From: Pelomonas cellulosilytica
GTDB taxonomy: Bacteria > Pseudomonadota > Gammaproteobacteria > Burkholderiales > Burkholderiaceae_C
Assembly (NCBI RefSeq): GCF_021353265.1
Contig: NZ_JAJTWU010000003.1
Location: 124,001-188,000, forward strand
DNA: 64,000 bases
Direction of reading: 5' to 3'
Of the stretch, positions 17,210 to 33,308 are shown one piece after another. How positions within the stretch are numbered: position 1 is the stretch's first letter; every line of letters begins with the position of its first letter. A program made the position numbers and the translations under genes. The notes under the pieces are model-generated. The model worked only from the letters and a program-made list of their open reading frames with translations. It was not told the DNA's origin and made no database searches.

Positions 17210-18715
17210 TCAGTCAGCTCGACTGCGATCCTCCGCCGGGAGGCGTCCCTCCTGCCCGAACTCCAGGATGCCGTAACGACGCAGCTTCACATACAGGCTC
17301 TGCCGCGACAGCCCCAGCATCTCGGCGGCCGAGGCGCGGTGATCGCGTGTGAGCTCCAAGGCGGCCTCGATGCACAGCCGCTCGATGAGATCGGTCGTCT
17401 CGCCGACGATGTCCTTCAGCGGCAAGCGGCCCACCAGGCCAGTGAGTTGTTCGACCGATCGTGGAAGCTGGCGCGGCGTGCGGCCGTCGGCCGGCAGGCG
17501 ACGCGCGACATCACGAATCGCAAAGCCCAGACAGGCCTGCGGGCCATCGGGCACGGCCACGGCCGAGATCTCGACGGGGCTGGGCTCGCCCAGCCCGCTA
17601 CGCAACGTCGTCGGGAACAGGCGCAGCACACCGTGCTGGCGCAGGTTACCGACCAGCACGTTCATGTCGACGGACGTGCGCCCGAGCCAGCGGTCCAGCG
17701 GCTGGCCCTGCACCGAGTCGCCGGGCGGGAGCTGCACCATCTCGCTGAACGCCTGGTTCGCGCTCAGGATGCGCCCCTGCATGTCGGTCAACACGAACGC
17801 GTCGGGCAAGCTGTTGACGACGTCCAGCAGCGACGGCCCTTCGGGCGCGCGGGTGGACGATGCCGACGCGCGCGGCGCCTCGGTGCACGGAGCCGACAGC
17901 CTCACCATCAACAGTATCGTGCTGTCCTGCTTGAAGGCCGAGGCCGCCAGACGCAGATCGGCCGGCGCGTTGGCCAGGCGCACGCTCGCATCGTCGCTGC
18001 GACCGGCGCTGCGGGCCTGGGCGAGCCGCGCTTGAGCATCGCCCAGACTGTCCGCCGCCAGCAGCTCCATGAAACTGCGACCCACGATGCGCTTGTTGGC
18101 CTCGCCCACAAGCCGCGCTGCCGCGGCGTTGTGCTCCAGCACGACCAGCGAGTTGGCGTCCAGCACCATCACGGCCTCCTCGACGGCCTCGAACAGCAGC
18201 CGGTAGCGTGCCTCCGTGTGGCGCAGCCGCAGGTAGTCACGCTCCATGGACTGCTGCGCGTCCACCAGACGCTGCTGCACGGCGGCGACGTCGCGCAGGT
18301 CTCGCCCGAGGGCCAGCACGCCCGCCTGCGCCCCCAGCGGCACGACGCTGTAACTGACCGGCAGGTCCACGCCACCCGCCAGCGCGTGCGTGACTTGGCG
18401 TTCCGGTCGCGGACCCTGGCCATCGAGCGCGGTGCCGTGCACGGCAGTGGCCAGCATGGCGGTAACCTTGCCGCGGTTCTCGATGGTGACAGTCTCGATC
18501 CAGCGCCGCCCGATCCACTGGCGCAGTTCGACGAGCTCGGCGGCATGGCTGCCACCCAGGGAGACGTCACGGATGACGCCCTGGGCATCGACGACGAGGG
18601 CCAGGTCCGTCGCCGCCGCGACGACGCCCGCGAGAACGTCGGCACTGAGCTCCGGGAAATGGCGCTCTGGCGCTTCGAACAGCTGGCTGGCGACCGAGGT
18701 GCCGGGGGTTTGCAT
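17210..18715 (-). CDS. ppsR: Photosynthesis repressor PpsR/CrtJ
   Basis: PpsR is a redox-sensitive repressor (in some betaproteobacteria also an activator) of bch, crt and puc genes. The protein of about 501 residues shows the family layout: N-terminal PAS, a Gln-rich coiled linker (VQQRLVDAQQSMERDYL), two more PAS domains, and a Fis-type helix-turn-helix (ASAAEMLGLSRQSLYVKLRR) at the C-terminus. A cysteine in LCIEAALEL just before the helix-turn-helix corresponds to the conserved redox cysteine of PpsR. I start at the ATG at 18715 with AGGA upstream; an adjacent TTG at 18718 is possible. It lies directly upstream of bchG and downstream of ppaA. Confidence 0.95.
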   Translation of the reverse strand: MQTPGTSVASQLFEAPERHFPELSADVLAGVVAAATDLALVVDAQGVIRDVSLGGSHAAELVELRQWIGRRWIETVTIENRGKVTAMLATAVHGTALDGQGPRPERQVTHALAGGVDLPVSYSVVPLGAQAGVLALGRDLRDVAAVQQRLVDAQQSMERDYLRLRHTEARYRLLFEAVEEAVMVLDANSLVVLEHNAAAARLVGEANKRIVGRSFMELLAADSLGDAQARLAQARSAGRSDDASVRLANAPADLRLAASAFKQDSTILLMVRLSAPCTEAPRASASSTRAPEGPSLLDVVNSLPDAFVLTDMQGRILSANQAFSEMVQLPPGDSVQGQPLDRWLGRTSVDMNVLVGNLRQHGVLRLFPTTLRSGLGEPSPVEISAVAVPDGPQACLGFAIRDVARRLPADGRTPRQLPRSVEQLTGLVGRLPLKDIVGETTDLIERLCIEAALELTRDHRASAAEMLGLSRQSLYVKLRRYGILEFGQEGRLPAEDRSRAD

Positions 18716-18810
18716 CAAGCGTCCTGCGTTTCAAAGGGCTTCGCACGAGGCGCCGCCGAAAGACCTGAGGGCTGATCGGTGCAGTCGGGTGGACTAGAAG
18801 GCGCCTGACG

Positions 18811-19761
18811 TCAGGCTCTCCTGACATTGGGGCTGAGGCTGTCCTGAGCCAGCGACACGGCCACCCGCGCCTCGCTGGCCATCGCATCAGCCCCGCAAAG
18901 CCGAGCCAGGTCAGGCACCTGGGCCGCCATGGGCCCACCGACCATCACGTAAAGCCGCGGGTTGGCCGCCGCCTTGCGCATGTCAAGAATAGCAGACGCT
19001 ATCTGCGGCAGCCCCTCGCTCGCGGAGATTGACAGCCCGAAGACGTCGAACCACTGACGCGCCAAGCGCTCGCCGATGTCATGCCAACTGGACTTGGGTT
19101 CGCAATCGACGTCCCAGCCGGCGCGGCTAAAGAACTCTGCAGCCATCGTCACGCCGAAGGTGTGCTGCGCACCAGGCACGGCCGCCAACAGGATGCGGCG
19201 GCTGTTGGCATCAAAAGGGACGACACGGTCCGGCCGGATCGACTCCTCGTGGAGGACGCGCTGCAACCGCCACAGGCCGATGGTCACCTGGGAAAAGTTG
19301 TAGACGTCCTCCTCCCATAGCTCGCCCAGATGGCGGGCGCACGGGGCAAGCAAGTCCAGGAAGACCTGCTCCTGCGTGGCACCGGCCTCGATGAGACTGC
19401 GGACATAACGGATGGCGCGCTCGGCATCGTCATGCACCGCGAGTTCGCTGAGCGCATGCACATGGGCCTCGGTCAGCACCAACGGCGGCCCCGGCTCCCG
19501 CAGACTCAGCGGCTGCGAACGGTGCAGCAGCATCAGCCGCGGGATGATCTCCAGCTCGACGATGCGCGACAGCTGCAGCTGCTGAGAACTGACCAGCCGG
19601 TGTGGCCGGTCATCGCGGGCCGACGCGGCGGCCAGCATGCTGTCCAGCGTCAAAGGAGCAGCCGCACCCGCATCGGGGCCGCCCGGCGACGGCGCAGGCG
19701 CCGTGGGTTGGGGTTGCAATGGCTGCTCGACCAGCCTGTTTGTCGTCCATCCAGCCACCAC
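18811..19761 (-). CDS. ppaA: PpaA/AerR-type cobalamin-binding photosynthesis regulator
   Basis: The 316-residue protein has the PpaA/AerR layout: a variable Pro/Ala-rich N-terminus, a helical domain (residues ~100-180), and a C-terminal SCHIC/B12-binding fold with AVPGAQHTFGVTMAAEFF, whose His is a candidate cobalt ligand, and GLSISASEGLP. Family members bind cobalamin, sense light or redox state, and act with PpsR/CrtJ as anti-repressors. It lies just upstream of ppsR on the same strand, matching the usual pairing. The start is a GTG at 19761 or the next codon GTG at 19758; AGGAG precedes both, with better spacing to the second. Confidence 0.92.
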   Translation of the reverse strand: MVAGWTTNRLVEQPLQPQPTAPAPSPGGPDAGAAAPLTLDSMLAAASARDDRPHRLVSSQQLQLSRIVELEIIPRLMLLHRSQPLSLREPGPPLVLTEAHVHALSELAVHDDAERAIRYVRSLIEAGATQEQVFLDLLAPCARHLGELWEEDVYNFSQVTIGLWRLQRVLHEESIRPDRVVPFDANSRRILLAAVPGAQHTFGVTMAAEFFSRAGWDVDCEPKSSWHDIGERLARQWFDVFGLSISASEGLPQIASAILDMRKAAANPRLYVMVGGPMAAQVPDLARLCGADAMASEARVAVSLAQDSLSPNVRRA

Positions 19762-20011
19762 AGGTCTCCTCGGCGGTGGATTGGCAGCAAGGGTTCCATC
19801 TGAGCGACCGGAGAACTTGGCCCCGGAACTCGACGCACGGTGGCGTCAGAAATCGCTACTGCTAACCGTTTCGATAGCTCTGAACCGTGTTCTTGTTCGT
19901 GACTGCGTTCTGGTCGATCAGCTTTCGTTGACAGACTGGCCTGACTAGCCTGACTGAATGTCTGCGCTGAACTGGCTGTCGTCAACCTGATTTACCTGAA
20001 GCTCATTTGAA

Positions 20012-20045
20012 TGTCCATTTTTCATTACGTCAATCTGGATTGACA
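20012..20045. promoter_or_regulatory. Overlapping PpsR/CrtJ-like palindromes upstream of bchF
   Basis: CGT-N12-ACA at 20028-20045 contains a perfect 7-bp inverted repeat GTCAATC-TG-GATTGAC and differs from TGT-N12-ACA by one base. A second half-matching site, TGT-N12-ACG, overlaps it at 20012-20029. The pair sits 31-64 bases before the bchF ATG, inside the 314-base divergent region shared with ppaA. This is the likely operator for the bchFNBHLM-lhaA-puh operon. The rest of the divergent region (19762-20011) holds short CCTGACT direct repeats near 19941-19955 and nothing else I recognise. Confidence 0.7.
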
Positions 20046-20065
20046 TTCCGGAATGACGGGCCTAG

Positions 20066-21865
<1,800 letters not shown>

Positions 21866-21877
21866 AGCGAGCACGGC

Positions 21878-23413
21878 ATGCAGCTCACCCTCTGGACTTA
21901 CGAAGGCCCGCCCCACGTCGGCGCGATGCGAGTAGCCACGGCCATGCGTGGCGTGCACTACGTGCTGCACGCGCCCCAGGGAGACACCTACGCCGACCTG
22001 TTGTTCACGATGATCGAGCGTCGTGGGGAGCGCCCGCCGGTGACCTACACCACCTTCCAGGCGCGCGACCTGGGCGGCGACACCGCCCAGCTGTTCAAGG
22101 ACGCAGCCCGCGACGCCTACGCGCGCTTCCAGCCGCAGGCGCTGCTGGTGGGCGCGTCCTGCACGGCCGAGCTGATTCAGGACGACCCCGGGGGGCTGGC
22201 TGCCGCCCTGCAGTTGCCGGTGCCGGTCATCCCGCTGGAGCTTCCGGCCTACCAGAAGAAAGAGAACTGGGGCGCTTCCGAAACCTTCTACCAGTTGGTG
22301 CGCACGCTGGCTGTCAAGCCCGCCACGCCGCGCGTCAAGGGGCCGCAGCCGCGCTGCAACCTGCTGGGCCCGACGGCGCTGGGCTTCCACCACCGCGACG
22401 ACTTGCGCGAGATCACACAGCTGCTCGTGCAGCTCGGCATTGCAATCAATGTCATCGCGCCATGGAGCACCACACCGGCCGACCTGGCACGGCTGGCGGA
22501 CGCCGACTTCAACGTCGTGCTCTACCCAGAGATCGCCCAAACGGCCGCCGCATGGCTCACGCGCAGCTTCGGCCAGCCAGCGACGAAGACCATTCCCATC
22601 GGCGTCCAGGGCACCCGCGAGTTCATCGCCGAGGTCGTCGAGCTGGCCGGGCTGGAGGCGAACGCCGCCGGCCCGCAGGACGCCGCGTCGCGTTCGCCCT
22701 GGTACGCACGCTCGGTCGATTCCACCTACCTGACCGGCAAGCGCGTATTCGTGTTCGGTGACGCCACGCACGCGATCGCTGCCGCACGCGTCGCGTCGCG
22801 GGAGTTCGGCTTCCAGGTCGTGGGCCTGGGCAGCTACAGCCGAGAGTTCGGCCGCGAGCTGCGCGCCGCCGCCGCCGGCTACGGGCTGGAGGCGCTGATC
22901 ACGGACGACTACCTGGAGGTTGAGGCCGCCATCACCGCCGCCGCGCCCGAGCTGGTGCTGGGCACGCAGATGGAGCGCCACATCGCCAAGCGGCTAGGCC
23001 TTCCGTGCGCGGTGATCTCGGCGCCCATGCATGTGCAGGACTTCCCGGCCCGCCATGCCCCGCAGATGGGGTTCGAAGGCGCCAACGTGTTGTTCGACAC
23101 CTGGGTGCATCCGCTGATGATGGGGCTGGAGGAGCATCTGCTGAGCATGTTCCGCGGCGACTTCGAGTTCCACGAGGATGCCGCGCCGTCCCACCTGGGC
23201 CGTGCCGCTGCGCCGGCATCGTCGGCACCCATCGAGCTGCCCGCCACGAGCCCGGCCGCATGGACAGCCGATGCCGAGCAGGAGCTGCGCAAGATCCCCT
23301 TCTTCGTGCGGGCCAAGGCCCGCCGCAACACCGAGGCGTTTGCGCTCAGCCGCAGCCTGCCTCTGATCACGCTGGAGACGCTCTATGACGCCAAGGCGCA
23401 CTTCAGCAAGTAG
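21878..23413 (+). CDS. bchB: Dark-operative protochlorophyllide reductase subunit B
   Basis: BchB pairs with BchN to reduce ring D of protochlorophyllide. The 511-residue protein has Asp36 ([13 protein letters not shown]), the unusual aspartate ligand of the NB [4Fe-4S] cluster, and Cys95 ([10 protein letters not shown]). The C-terminal ~60 residues form the small helical domain typical of the subunit ([18 protein letters not shown]). The start lies 12 bases after bchN. Confidence 0.97.
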   Translation: MQLTLWTYEGPPHVGAMRVATAMRGVHYVLHAPQGDTYADLLFTMIERRGERPPVTYTTFQARDLGGDTAQLFKDAARDAYARFQPQALLVGASCTAELIQDDPGGLAAALQLPVPVIPLELPAYQKKENWGASETFYQLVRTLAVKPATPRVKGPQPRCNLLGPTALGFHHRDDLREITQLLVQLGIAINVIAPWSTTPADLARLADADFNVVLYPEIAQTAAAWLTRSFGQPATKTIPIGVQGTREFIAEVVELAGLEANAAGPQDAASRSPWYARSVDSTYLTGKRVFVFGDATHAIAAARVASREFGFQVVGLGSYSREFGRELRAAAAGYGLEALITDDYLEVEAAITAAAPELVLGTQMERHIAKRLGLPCAVISAPMHVQDFPARHAPQMGFEGANVLFDTWVHPLMMGLEEHLLSMFRGDFEFHEDAAPSHLGRAAAPASSAPIELPATSPAAWTADAEQELRKIPFFVRAKARRNTEAFALSRSLPLITLETLYDAKAHFSK

Positions 23414-23429
23414 CGCCGCAGCGCCGGCG

Positions 23430-28092
<4,663 letters not shown>

Positions 28093-28093
<1 letters not shown>

Positions 28094-28794
28094 TGAAGCC
28101 CGCCGACTACGTCCAGCGCCGCGCGCAGATCGAGACCTACTTCGACCGCACCGCAGCCGAGGCCTGGGCGCGCCTCACGTCCGATGCGCCCGTGGGCCGC
28201 ATCCGCGCCAGCGTGCGCGCAGGCCGGGACCGCATGCGCGGCACGCTGCTGTCTTGGCTGCCTGCCGACCTGCGCGGGCGCCGGCTGCTGGATGCCGGCT
28301 GTGGCACCGGCGCGCTGGCCGTGGAGGCGGCGCGCCGTGGTGCCGAGGTGGTGGCCATCGACCTGTCCCCCACGCTGGTGGACCTGGCCCGGCAGCGCCA
28401 GCCGGTGTTCGACAGCGGCGGCAGCATCGAGTTCCGCTCGGGTGACATGCTGGACCCGGCCCTGGGCGCCTTCGATCACGTCGTCGGCATGGACTCGCTG
28501 ATCCACTACGAGCCGGCCGACGCCGTCGCGGTGCTGGCCGGGCTGGCCGAACGCACGCACCGCTCGGTGCTGTTCACCTTCGCGCCGAGCAACCCGGCGC
28601 TACAGCTGATGAAAGCCGTCGGCCAGCTGTTCCCGCGCGGCAACCGCTCACCTGCCATCGTGCCCGTCACGGAACAGCGGTTGTACCGGCTCATCGATGC
28701 CCACCCACGGCTGCCGGCCTGGGAACTGCGTCGCAGCGAGCGCATTTCCGGCGGCTTCTACACATCGCAGGCCATGGAACTGGTGCGGCCATGA
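28093..28794 (+). CDS. bchM: Mg-protoporphyrin IX methyltransferase
   Basis: BchM methylates the C13 propionate of Mg-protoporphyrin IX using S-adenosylmethionine, making the substrate for the ring-E cyclase. The 233-residue protein has the SAM-binding motif LLDAGCGTGALA at residues 65-76 and an acidic strand end (VVAIDLSP). It opens with YVQRRAQIETYFDRTA, a typical BchM start. The ATG at 28093 overlaps the bchL TGA, and the stop overlaps lhaA. Confidence 0.96.
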
Positions 28795-30254
28795 GCGTCG
28801 TCTCGCCCCGCCAGCTGAACCAGCGCCTGGCGCTGAAGTGGGCGCGGCTGAGCCTGAAATTCCTGCCGTTCGCCGATGTCGCCACCACAGAGCTGCCGGT
28901 GCCGCGACTGCTGCGGCTGGCGCTATTCCAGGTGTCGGTCGGCATGGCCTACGCGCTGCTGGTGGGCACGCTGAACCGCGTCATGATCGTGGAGCTGGGC
29001 GTGGCCGCCTGGGCGGTGTCGCTGATGGTGGCGCTCCCGCTGCTGGCGGCGCCGTTCCGCGCGCTGGTGGGCCACCGGTCGGACCATCACCTGTCCGCGC
29101 TGGGCTGGCGGCGTGTTCCCTACCTGTGGTTCGGCTCGCTGCTGCAGTTCGGCGGTCTGGCCATCATGCCGTTCGCGCTCATCCTGCTGCAGCCCGGTGC
29201 CGAGGCCAGCGCCCAGCCCGGCGGCGTATGGGCCGGGCGGCTGGCGGCGGGCCTTGCTTTCGTCATGGTGGGTGCCGGCATGCAGACCACGCAGACCGCC
29301 GGCCTGGCTCTGGCCACCGACCAGGCCCGGCCCGACACGCGGCCCCGCGTCGTCGCGCTGATGTACCTGATGCTGCTGCTGGGCATGGTGGCGGCCAGCG
29401 GCATCTTCAGCCTGGTGCTGCAGGACTTCTCGCCGACGCGGCTCGTCGCCGTGGTGCAGGGCGCGGCGCTGTCGACGATGCTGTTGAACACGCTGGCGCT
29501 GTGGAAGCAGGAGGCGCGCGGCACCGTCAGACGCGTGGCTGCGGCCGATGCGACGCCGCCGTTCCGCGAGGTCTGGCGGCGCTTCGCGGCCCAGCCGCAG
29601 ACGCGCCGATTTCTCATCGCTGTCGCACTGGGCACCGCTGCGTTCAACATGCAGGACATCGTGCTGGAGCCCTATGGCGGCGCCATCCTGAAGCTGCCGG
29701 TGGCCGCCACCAGCCTGCTGACCGCCGGCATGGCGCTGGGCTCGGTCGTCGCCTTCGCGTTGGCCGCGCGGCTGCTCGCGCGCGGGTTCGACGCGCACCG
29801 GCTCGCCGCCCTCGGACTGCTGGTGGGCATCGTGGCGTTCTCGGCCGTCATCTTCGCAGCGCCGCTGGACTCGGGCTGGCTATTCCGCGCCGGCAACATG
29901 CTCATCGGCCTGGGCGGCGGGCTTTTCGCCGTCAGCACGCTGGTCGTGGCCATGGGGCTGGAAAACGCTGGCGGCGCAGGCCTTGCGCTGGGCGCCTGGG
30001 GCGCCATGCAGGCCACCGCCGGCGGCCTGGCCGTCGCACTGGGCGGCGTGCTGCGAGACGGCTTCGAGGCGCTGGCCGCCCACGGCTGGCTGGGCTCGGC
30101 GATGTCCGAGCCGCAGGTGGCCTACAGCGTCGTCTATCACCTGGAGATCGCGCTGCTGTTCGGCACGCTGATCGCCATCGGTCCCCTGGTGCGTCCCCAC
30201 AGCGCGCCATCCCCTTCGCGCCAGCACTTCGGGCTGGCGGAGTTCCCAGGCTAG
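28791..30254 (+). CDS. lhaA: LH1 assembly protein LhaA (PucC family)
   Basis: LhaA is a polytopic PucC-family protein needed for assembly of the LH1 antenna around the reaction centre. The 487-residue protein has about 12 hydrophobic segments, the family signature GTLNRVMIVELGVAAWAVS, and FNMQDIVLEPYGG at the start of the second half. It sits between bchM and puhA, the conserved place for lhaA in purple bacteria, and overlaps bchM by four bases. Confidence 0.95.
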   Translation: MSVVSPRQLNQRLALKWARLSLKFLPFADVATTELPVPRLLRLALFQVSVGMAYALLVGTLNRVMIVELGVAAWAVSLMVALPLLAAPFRALVGHRSDHHLSALGWRRVPYLWFGSLLQFGGLAIMPFALILLQPGAEASAQPGGVWAGRLAAGLAFVMVGAGMQTTQTAGLALATDQARPDTRPRVVALMYLMLLLGMVAASGIFSLVLQDFSPTRLVAVVQGAALSTMLLNTLALWKQEARGTVRRVAAADATPPFREVWRRFAAQPQTRRFLIAVALGTAAFNMQDIVLEPYGGAILKLPVAATSLLTAGMALGSVVAFALAARLLARGFDAHRLAALGLLVGIVAFSAVIFAAPLDSGWLFRAGNMLIGLGGGLFAVSTLVVAMGLENAGGAGLALGAWGAMQATAGGLAVALGGVLRDGFEALAAHGWLGSAMSEPQVAYSVVYHLEIALLFGTLIAIGPLVRPHSAPSPSRQHFGLAEFPG

Positions 30255-30263
30255 GAGGCCTCC

Positions 30264-31019
30264 ATGCAAACCGGTGCCATCACGGGCTATGTCGACGTCG
30301 CCCAGCTCGTGCTCTACGCGTTCTGGATCTTCTTCGCGGGCCTCATCTACTACCTGCACCGCGAGAACAAGCGCGAGGGCTACCCGCTGGAGTCCGACCG
30401 CTCGCGGGCCATCACCGTGCAGGGCTGGCCGGCCGTTCCCGAGCCCAAGACCTTCAGCCTTGCCAACGGCGACACGGTGCAGGCACCCAACGCCCGACGC
30501 GACCAGCAGCCGCCGCTGCACGAAGGGGCCTACCGCGGCGCGCCGCTGCAGCCCGAAGGTGACCCGCTGCTGGCCGGCGTGGGCCCGGGCAGCTGGGCCG
30601 ACCGCGCCGACGTGGCCGACCTGACCTACGAAGGCGTTCCGAAGATCGTGCCACTGCGCGCCGCGCCCGGCTTCGCTGTGGCCCACCAGGACGTGGACCC
30701 GCGCGGCTTGCCGGTGCTGGGCGACGACGGCGCCGAGGGCGGCCGCGTCGTGGACCTTTGGGTGGACCGCTCCGAAATGCTCTTCCGCTACCTGGAGGTG
30801 CAGGTGGCCAGCGGCGCCCGCGTGCTGCTGCCAATGAACTTCGCCCGCGTGCGCGAGCGCCACGTGCTCGTGAAGTCGCTGCTCAGCCACCAGTTCGCCC
30901 GCGTGCCCGCCACGCGCTCGCCCGAACAGGTAACGCTGCTGGAAGAGGAAAAAATCATGGCCTACTACGGCGCCGGAACGCTCTACGCGACGCCGCAGCG
31001 CCAGGAGCCGCTGCTGTGA
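30264..31019 (+). CDS. puhA: Photosynthetic reaction centre H subunit
   Basis: PuhA is the cytoplasmic H subunit of the type-II reaction centre; it stabilises L and M and guides protons to QB. The 251-residue protein has one N-terminal membrane helix (LVLYAFWIFFAGLIYYLH, about residues 15-32), the REGYPLE motif, and a beta-rich PRC-barrel domain with KIVPLR and VVDLWVDRSEMLFRYLE. AGGAGG precedes the ATG, nine bases after lhaA. Confidence 0.97.
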   Translation: MQTGAITGYVDVAQLVLYAFWIFFAGLIYYLHRENKREGYPLESDRSRAITVQGWPAVPEPKTFSLANGDTVQAPNARRDQQPPLHEGAYRGAPLQPEGDPLLAGVGPGSWADRADVADLTYEGVPKIVPLRAAPGFAVAHQDVDPRGLPVLGDDGAEGGRVVDLWVDRSEMLFRYLEVQVASGARVLLPMNFARVRERHVLVKSLLSHQFARVPATRSPEQVTLLEEEKIMAYYGAGTLYATPQRQEPLL

Positions 31020-31738
31020 GAGCCGCGCGTTCTCTCGTCAGCGTGCTGGCGCCGGCCCACGAGCATGAGTTCGAGGCGCGGCGCGGTCTGCCCGAGGCGC
31101 TGCCGGAGGGCGAGACGCAGCTGTGGCAGGGCAGCCCGAGTGCCTGGTTGCTGGCACGGCAGGCGTTGCATGTGGACATGGTGGCGGCGTACTTCGGCGC
31201 GCTGGTACTGTGGCGCGCCGCTGCGAACTGGCATGACGGCGCGTCGACGGGCGACATGCTGAGGGCTGTGGCCGGCATGCTGCCGCTGATCGCGCTGGCG
31301 CTCGGCCTGCTTGCCACCATCGCGGCGCTGATGGCGCACACGACGGTCTACACCGTCACCAACCGCCGCGTCGTCATGCGCGTGGGCATCGTGCTGAGCA
31401 TCAGCTTCAACCTGCCGTTTGCGCAGATCGCTTCCGCGGGCTGGCGCCAGCGTGGCGCGGGCGGCGACATCGTGCTGACGCTAGCCGGTCCCGACCGCAT
31501 TGCCTACTTGCACCTGTGGCCGCATGTGCGGCCCTGGCGGCTACGGCACACGGAGCCGATGCTGCGTGCACTGGCCGACGCGCCGGCCGTGGCGGGGGTG
31601 CTGGCCACCGCCTTGCGGCAGGCCGAGGCCGAACGGCAGCCGGCGCCGATGAGGGCCGTCATGCTCGCGCCTGCGGCGGCCTCGCCGGCGGCGGGGCCGG
31701 TCACCGCCACGCCGCAGGCGTTGCCACAGGCCAGCTGA
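31016..31738 (+). CDS. puhB: Photosynthetic complex assembly protein PuhB
   Basis: PuhB is a membrane protein that assists reaction-centre assembly. The frame begins with a GTG at 31016 that overlaps the puhA TGA (GTGA), with AGGAG eight bases upstream; no good ATG exists nearby. The protein of about 240 residues has EGETQLWQGSPSAWLLARQALHVDMV split over its N-terminus, two or three hydrophobic helices, and a bacterial PH-like domain (YTVTNRRVVMRVGIVLSISFNLPF). A Pro/Ala-rich tail ends the protein. Confidence 0.92.
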   Translation: MRAARSLVSVLAPAHEHEFEARRGLPEALPEGETQLWQGSPSAWLLARQALHVDMVAAYFGALVLWRAAANWHDGASTGDMLRAVAGMLPLIALALGLLATIAALMAHTTVYTVTNRRVVMRVGIVLSISFNLPFAQIASAGWRQRGAGGDIVLTLAGPDRIAYLHLWPHVRPWRLRHTEPMLRALADAPAVAGVLATALRQAEAERQPAPMRAVMLAPAAASPAAGPVTATPQALPQAS

Positions 31739-31750
31739 GCCGACGCTGCC

Positions 31751-32224
31751 ATGAACACCCCGGCCTCCTCCACCGTGCCCACGTTGCCGCTGTCGGCGCT
31801 GGCGACGCTGGTCCTGGTCAGCCTCGTCAGCGTCGCCGTGCTGCGGCTGTCGGGCGTGAGCCCCGTGCAGCAGGCCGACGCTGCGACGCAGGCGGCGCGC
31901 CAGCTGCGCTTCGAAGACCGGGCCGATGGCGGCATCGCGGTGCGCGACGCCGCGACCGGCGCGCTGCTGGACACCGTCGCACCGGGCACCAACGGCTTCC
32001 TGCGCAGCGCCATGCGTGGCCTCGTGCGCGAGCGCAAGCGCCAGGGCCTGGGGCCCGAGCAGCCGTTCGAGCTGCTGGGCCGCGCGGACGGCCGACTGAC
32101 GCTCGTCGACCCCGGCACGGGCCGGCGCATCGACCTCGAATCCTTCGGCCCCAGCAACGCGGCGGCGTTCGCCCGGCTGCTGCCGCCCCCACCCACCGGA
32201 GACCGCCATGACGCTGACCGCTGA
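31751..32224 (+). CDS. puhC: Photosynthetic complex assembly protein PuhC
   Basis: PuhC is a small, single-span membrane protein that affects reaction-centre/LH1 organisation. The 157-residue protein has an N-terminal hydrophobic helix ([20 protein letters not shown]) and a periplasmic domain with the family pattern [19 protein letters not shown] and [19 protein letters not shown]. Its end overlaps the acsF start by 17 bases, so the two are translated in different frames over that stretch. Confidence 0.92.
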   Translation: MNTPASSTVPTLPLSALATLVLVSLVSVAVLRLSGVSPVQQADAATQAARQLRFEDRADGGIAVRDAATGALLDTVAPGTNGFLRSAMRGLVRERKRQGLGPEQPFELLGRADGRLTLVDPGTGRRIDLESFGPSNAAAFARLLPPPPTGDRHDADR

Positions 32225-33284
32225 ACTGCAGACGCCCGAGGACGCCGCCCGCCTGGCCAAGGCCGAGACGATGCTGACGCCGCGCTTCTACAAGACCGAC
32301 TACGCGGCGATGGACCGGCTCGACATGAGCCCCATCCGCGCCGAGTGGGATGCGATGCTGGCCGAGTACGAGGGGGACAACAACCACGACCACTTCACCC
32401 GCACACCCGAGTTCGCAGCCGAAGTAGCGGCGCTGTCGGCCGACTGGTCGCCGCAGCTGCGGCGCGACTTCCAGGACTTCCTCGTCAGCTCGCTGACCAG
32501 CGAATACTCCGGCTGCGTGCTCTACAACGAGATCGCCAAGGCCGTCAGCAACCCCGACATCAAGCAGCTGATGCGCTACCTGACGCGCGACGAATCACGC
32601 CACGCGAACTTCATCAACCAGTCGCTGAAGGACTTCGGCCTGCAGGTCGATCTCGTCGGCCTCAAGCGCACCAAGGCCTACACCTACTTCAAGCCCAAGT
32701 ACATCTTCTACGCGACCTACCTGTCCGAGAAGATCGGCTATGCGCGCTACATCAGCATCTACCGCCAGCTGGAGCGGCATCCGGAGAAGCGCTTTCATCC
32801 GATCTTCAAGTGGTTCGAGCGCTGGTGCAACGACGAGTTCCGCCACGGCGAATCGTTCGCGCTGATGATGCGCGCCCAACCCCACCTGCTGCAGGGTGCC
32901 AACACGCTGTGGATCCGCTTCTTCCTGCTGGCCGTCTACGCGACCATGTACGTACGCGACCACACGCGGCCCTGGCTCAGCGAGGCGCTGGGCATGGACC
33001 CAACGGACTACGACTACCGCGTGTTCGACATCACAACGGCCATCTCGCGCCAGGTGTTCCCGCTGAGCCTGGACACCGACGCGCCGGCCTTCCGCGCCGG
33101 CATGGACAGGCTCTGCACCATCGCCGTCGCCAATGACCGCGCCAAGGCACGCGGCGGCCTGCTGGGCAAGCTGCAGCAGGGCTGGTGCGCCGCGCGCGCC
33201 TCGCTGTGCTTCGCGCGTCTGTACCTGCTGCCGGTGAAGCACAGCGAGCTGCCGCGCGAGATGCGCGTCGCACCGAGCTGGTAG
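32208..33284 (+). CDS. acsF: Aerobic Mg-protoporphyrin IX monomethyl ester cyclase
   Basis: AcsF is the di-iron, O2-dependent enzyme that forms ring E of (bacterio)chlorophyll. The 358-residue protein has the expected carboxylate/histidine pairs: [11 protein letters not shown] near residues 98-108, RDESRH (Glu129, His132) and NDEFRHG (Glu210, His213). GGAG lies six bases before the ATG. No bchE, the anaerobic radical-SAM alternative, is in the window. Placement between puhC and puhE is seen in other phototrophic beta- and gammaproteobacteria. Confidence 0.96.
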   Translation: MTLTAELQTPEDAARLAKAETMLTPRFYKTDYAAMDRLDMSPIRAEWDAMLAEYEGDNNHDHFTRTPEFAAEVAALSADWSPQLRRDFQDFLVSSLTSEYSGCVLYNEIAKAVSNPDIKQLMRYLTRDESRHANFINQSLKDFGLQVDLVGLKRTKAYTYFKPKYIFYATYLSEKIGYARYISIYRQLERHPEKRFHPIFKWFERWCNDEFRHGESFALMMRAQPHLLQGANTLWIRFFLLAVYATMYVRDHTRPWLSEALGMDPTDYDYRVFDITTAISRQVFPLSLDTDAPAFRAGMDRLCTIAVANDRAKARGGLLGKLQQGWCAARASLCFARLYLLPVKHSELPREMRVAPSW

Positions 33285-33308
33285 GCCCTGGCTCCACCGA
33301 GAACCACC

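Noticed and set aside
23385..23429. Upstream ATG as the bchH start
   Set aside because: It overlaps bchB by 29 bases and adds a Ser/Ala-rich extension; homologues begin at the ATG at 23430.
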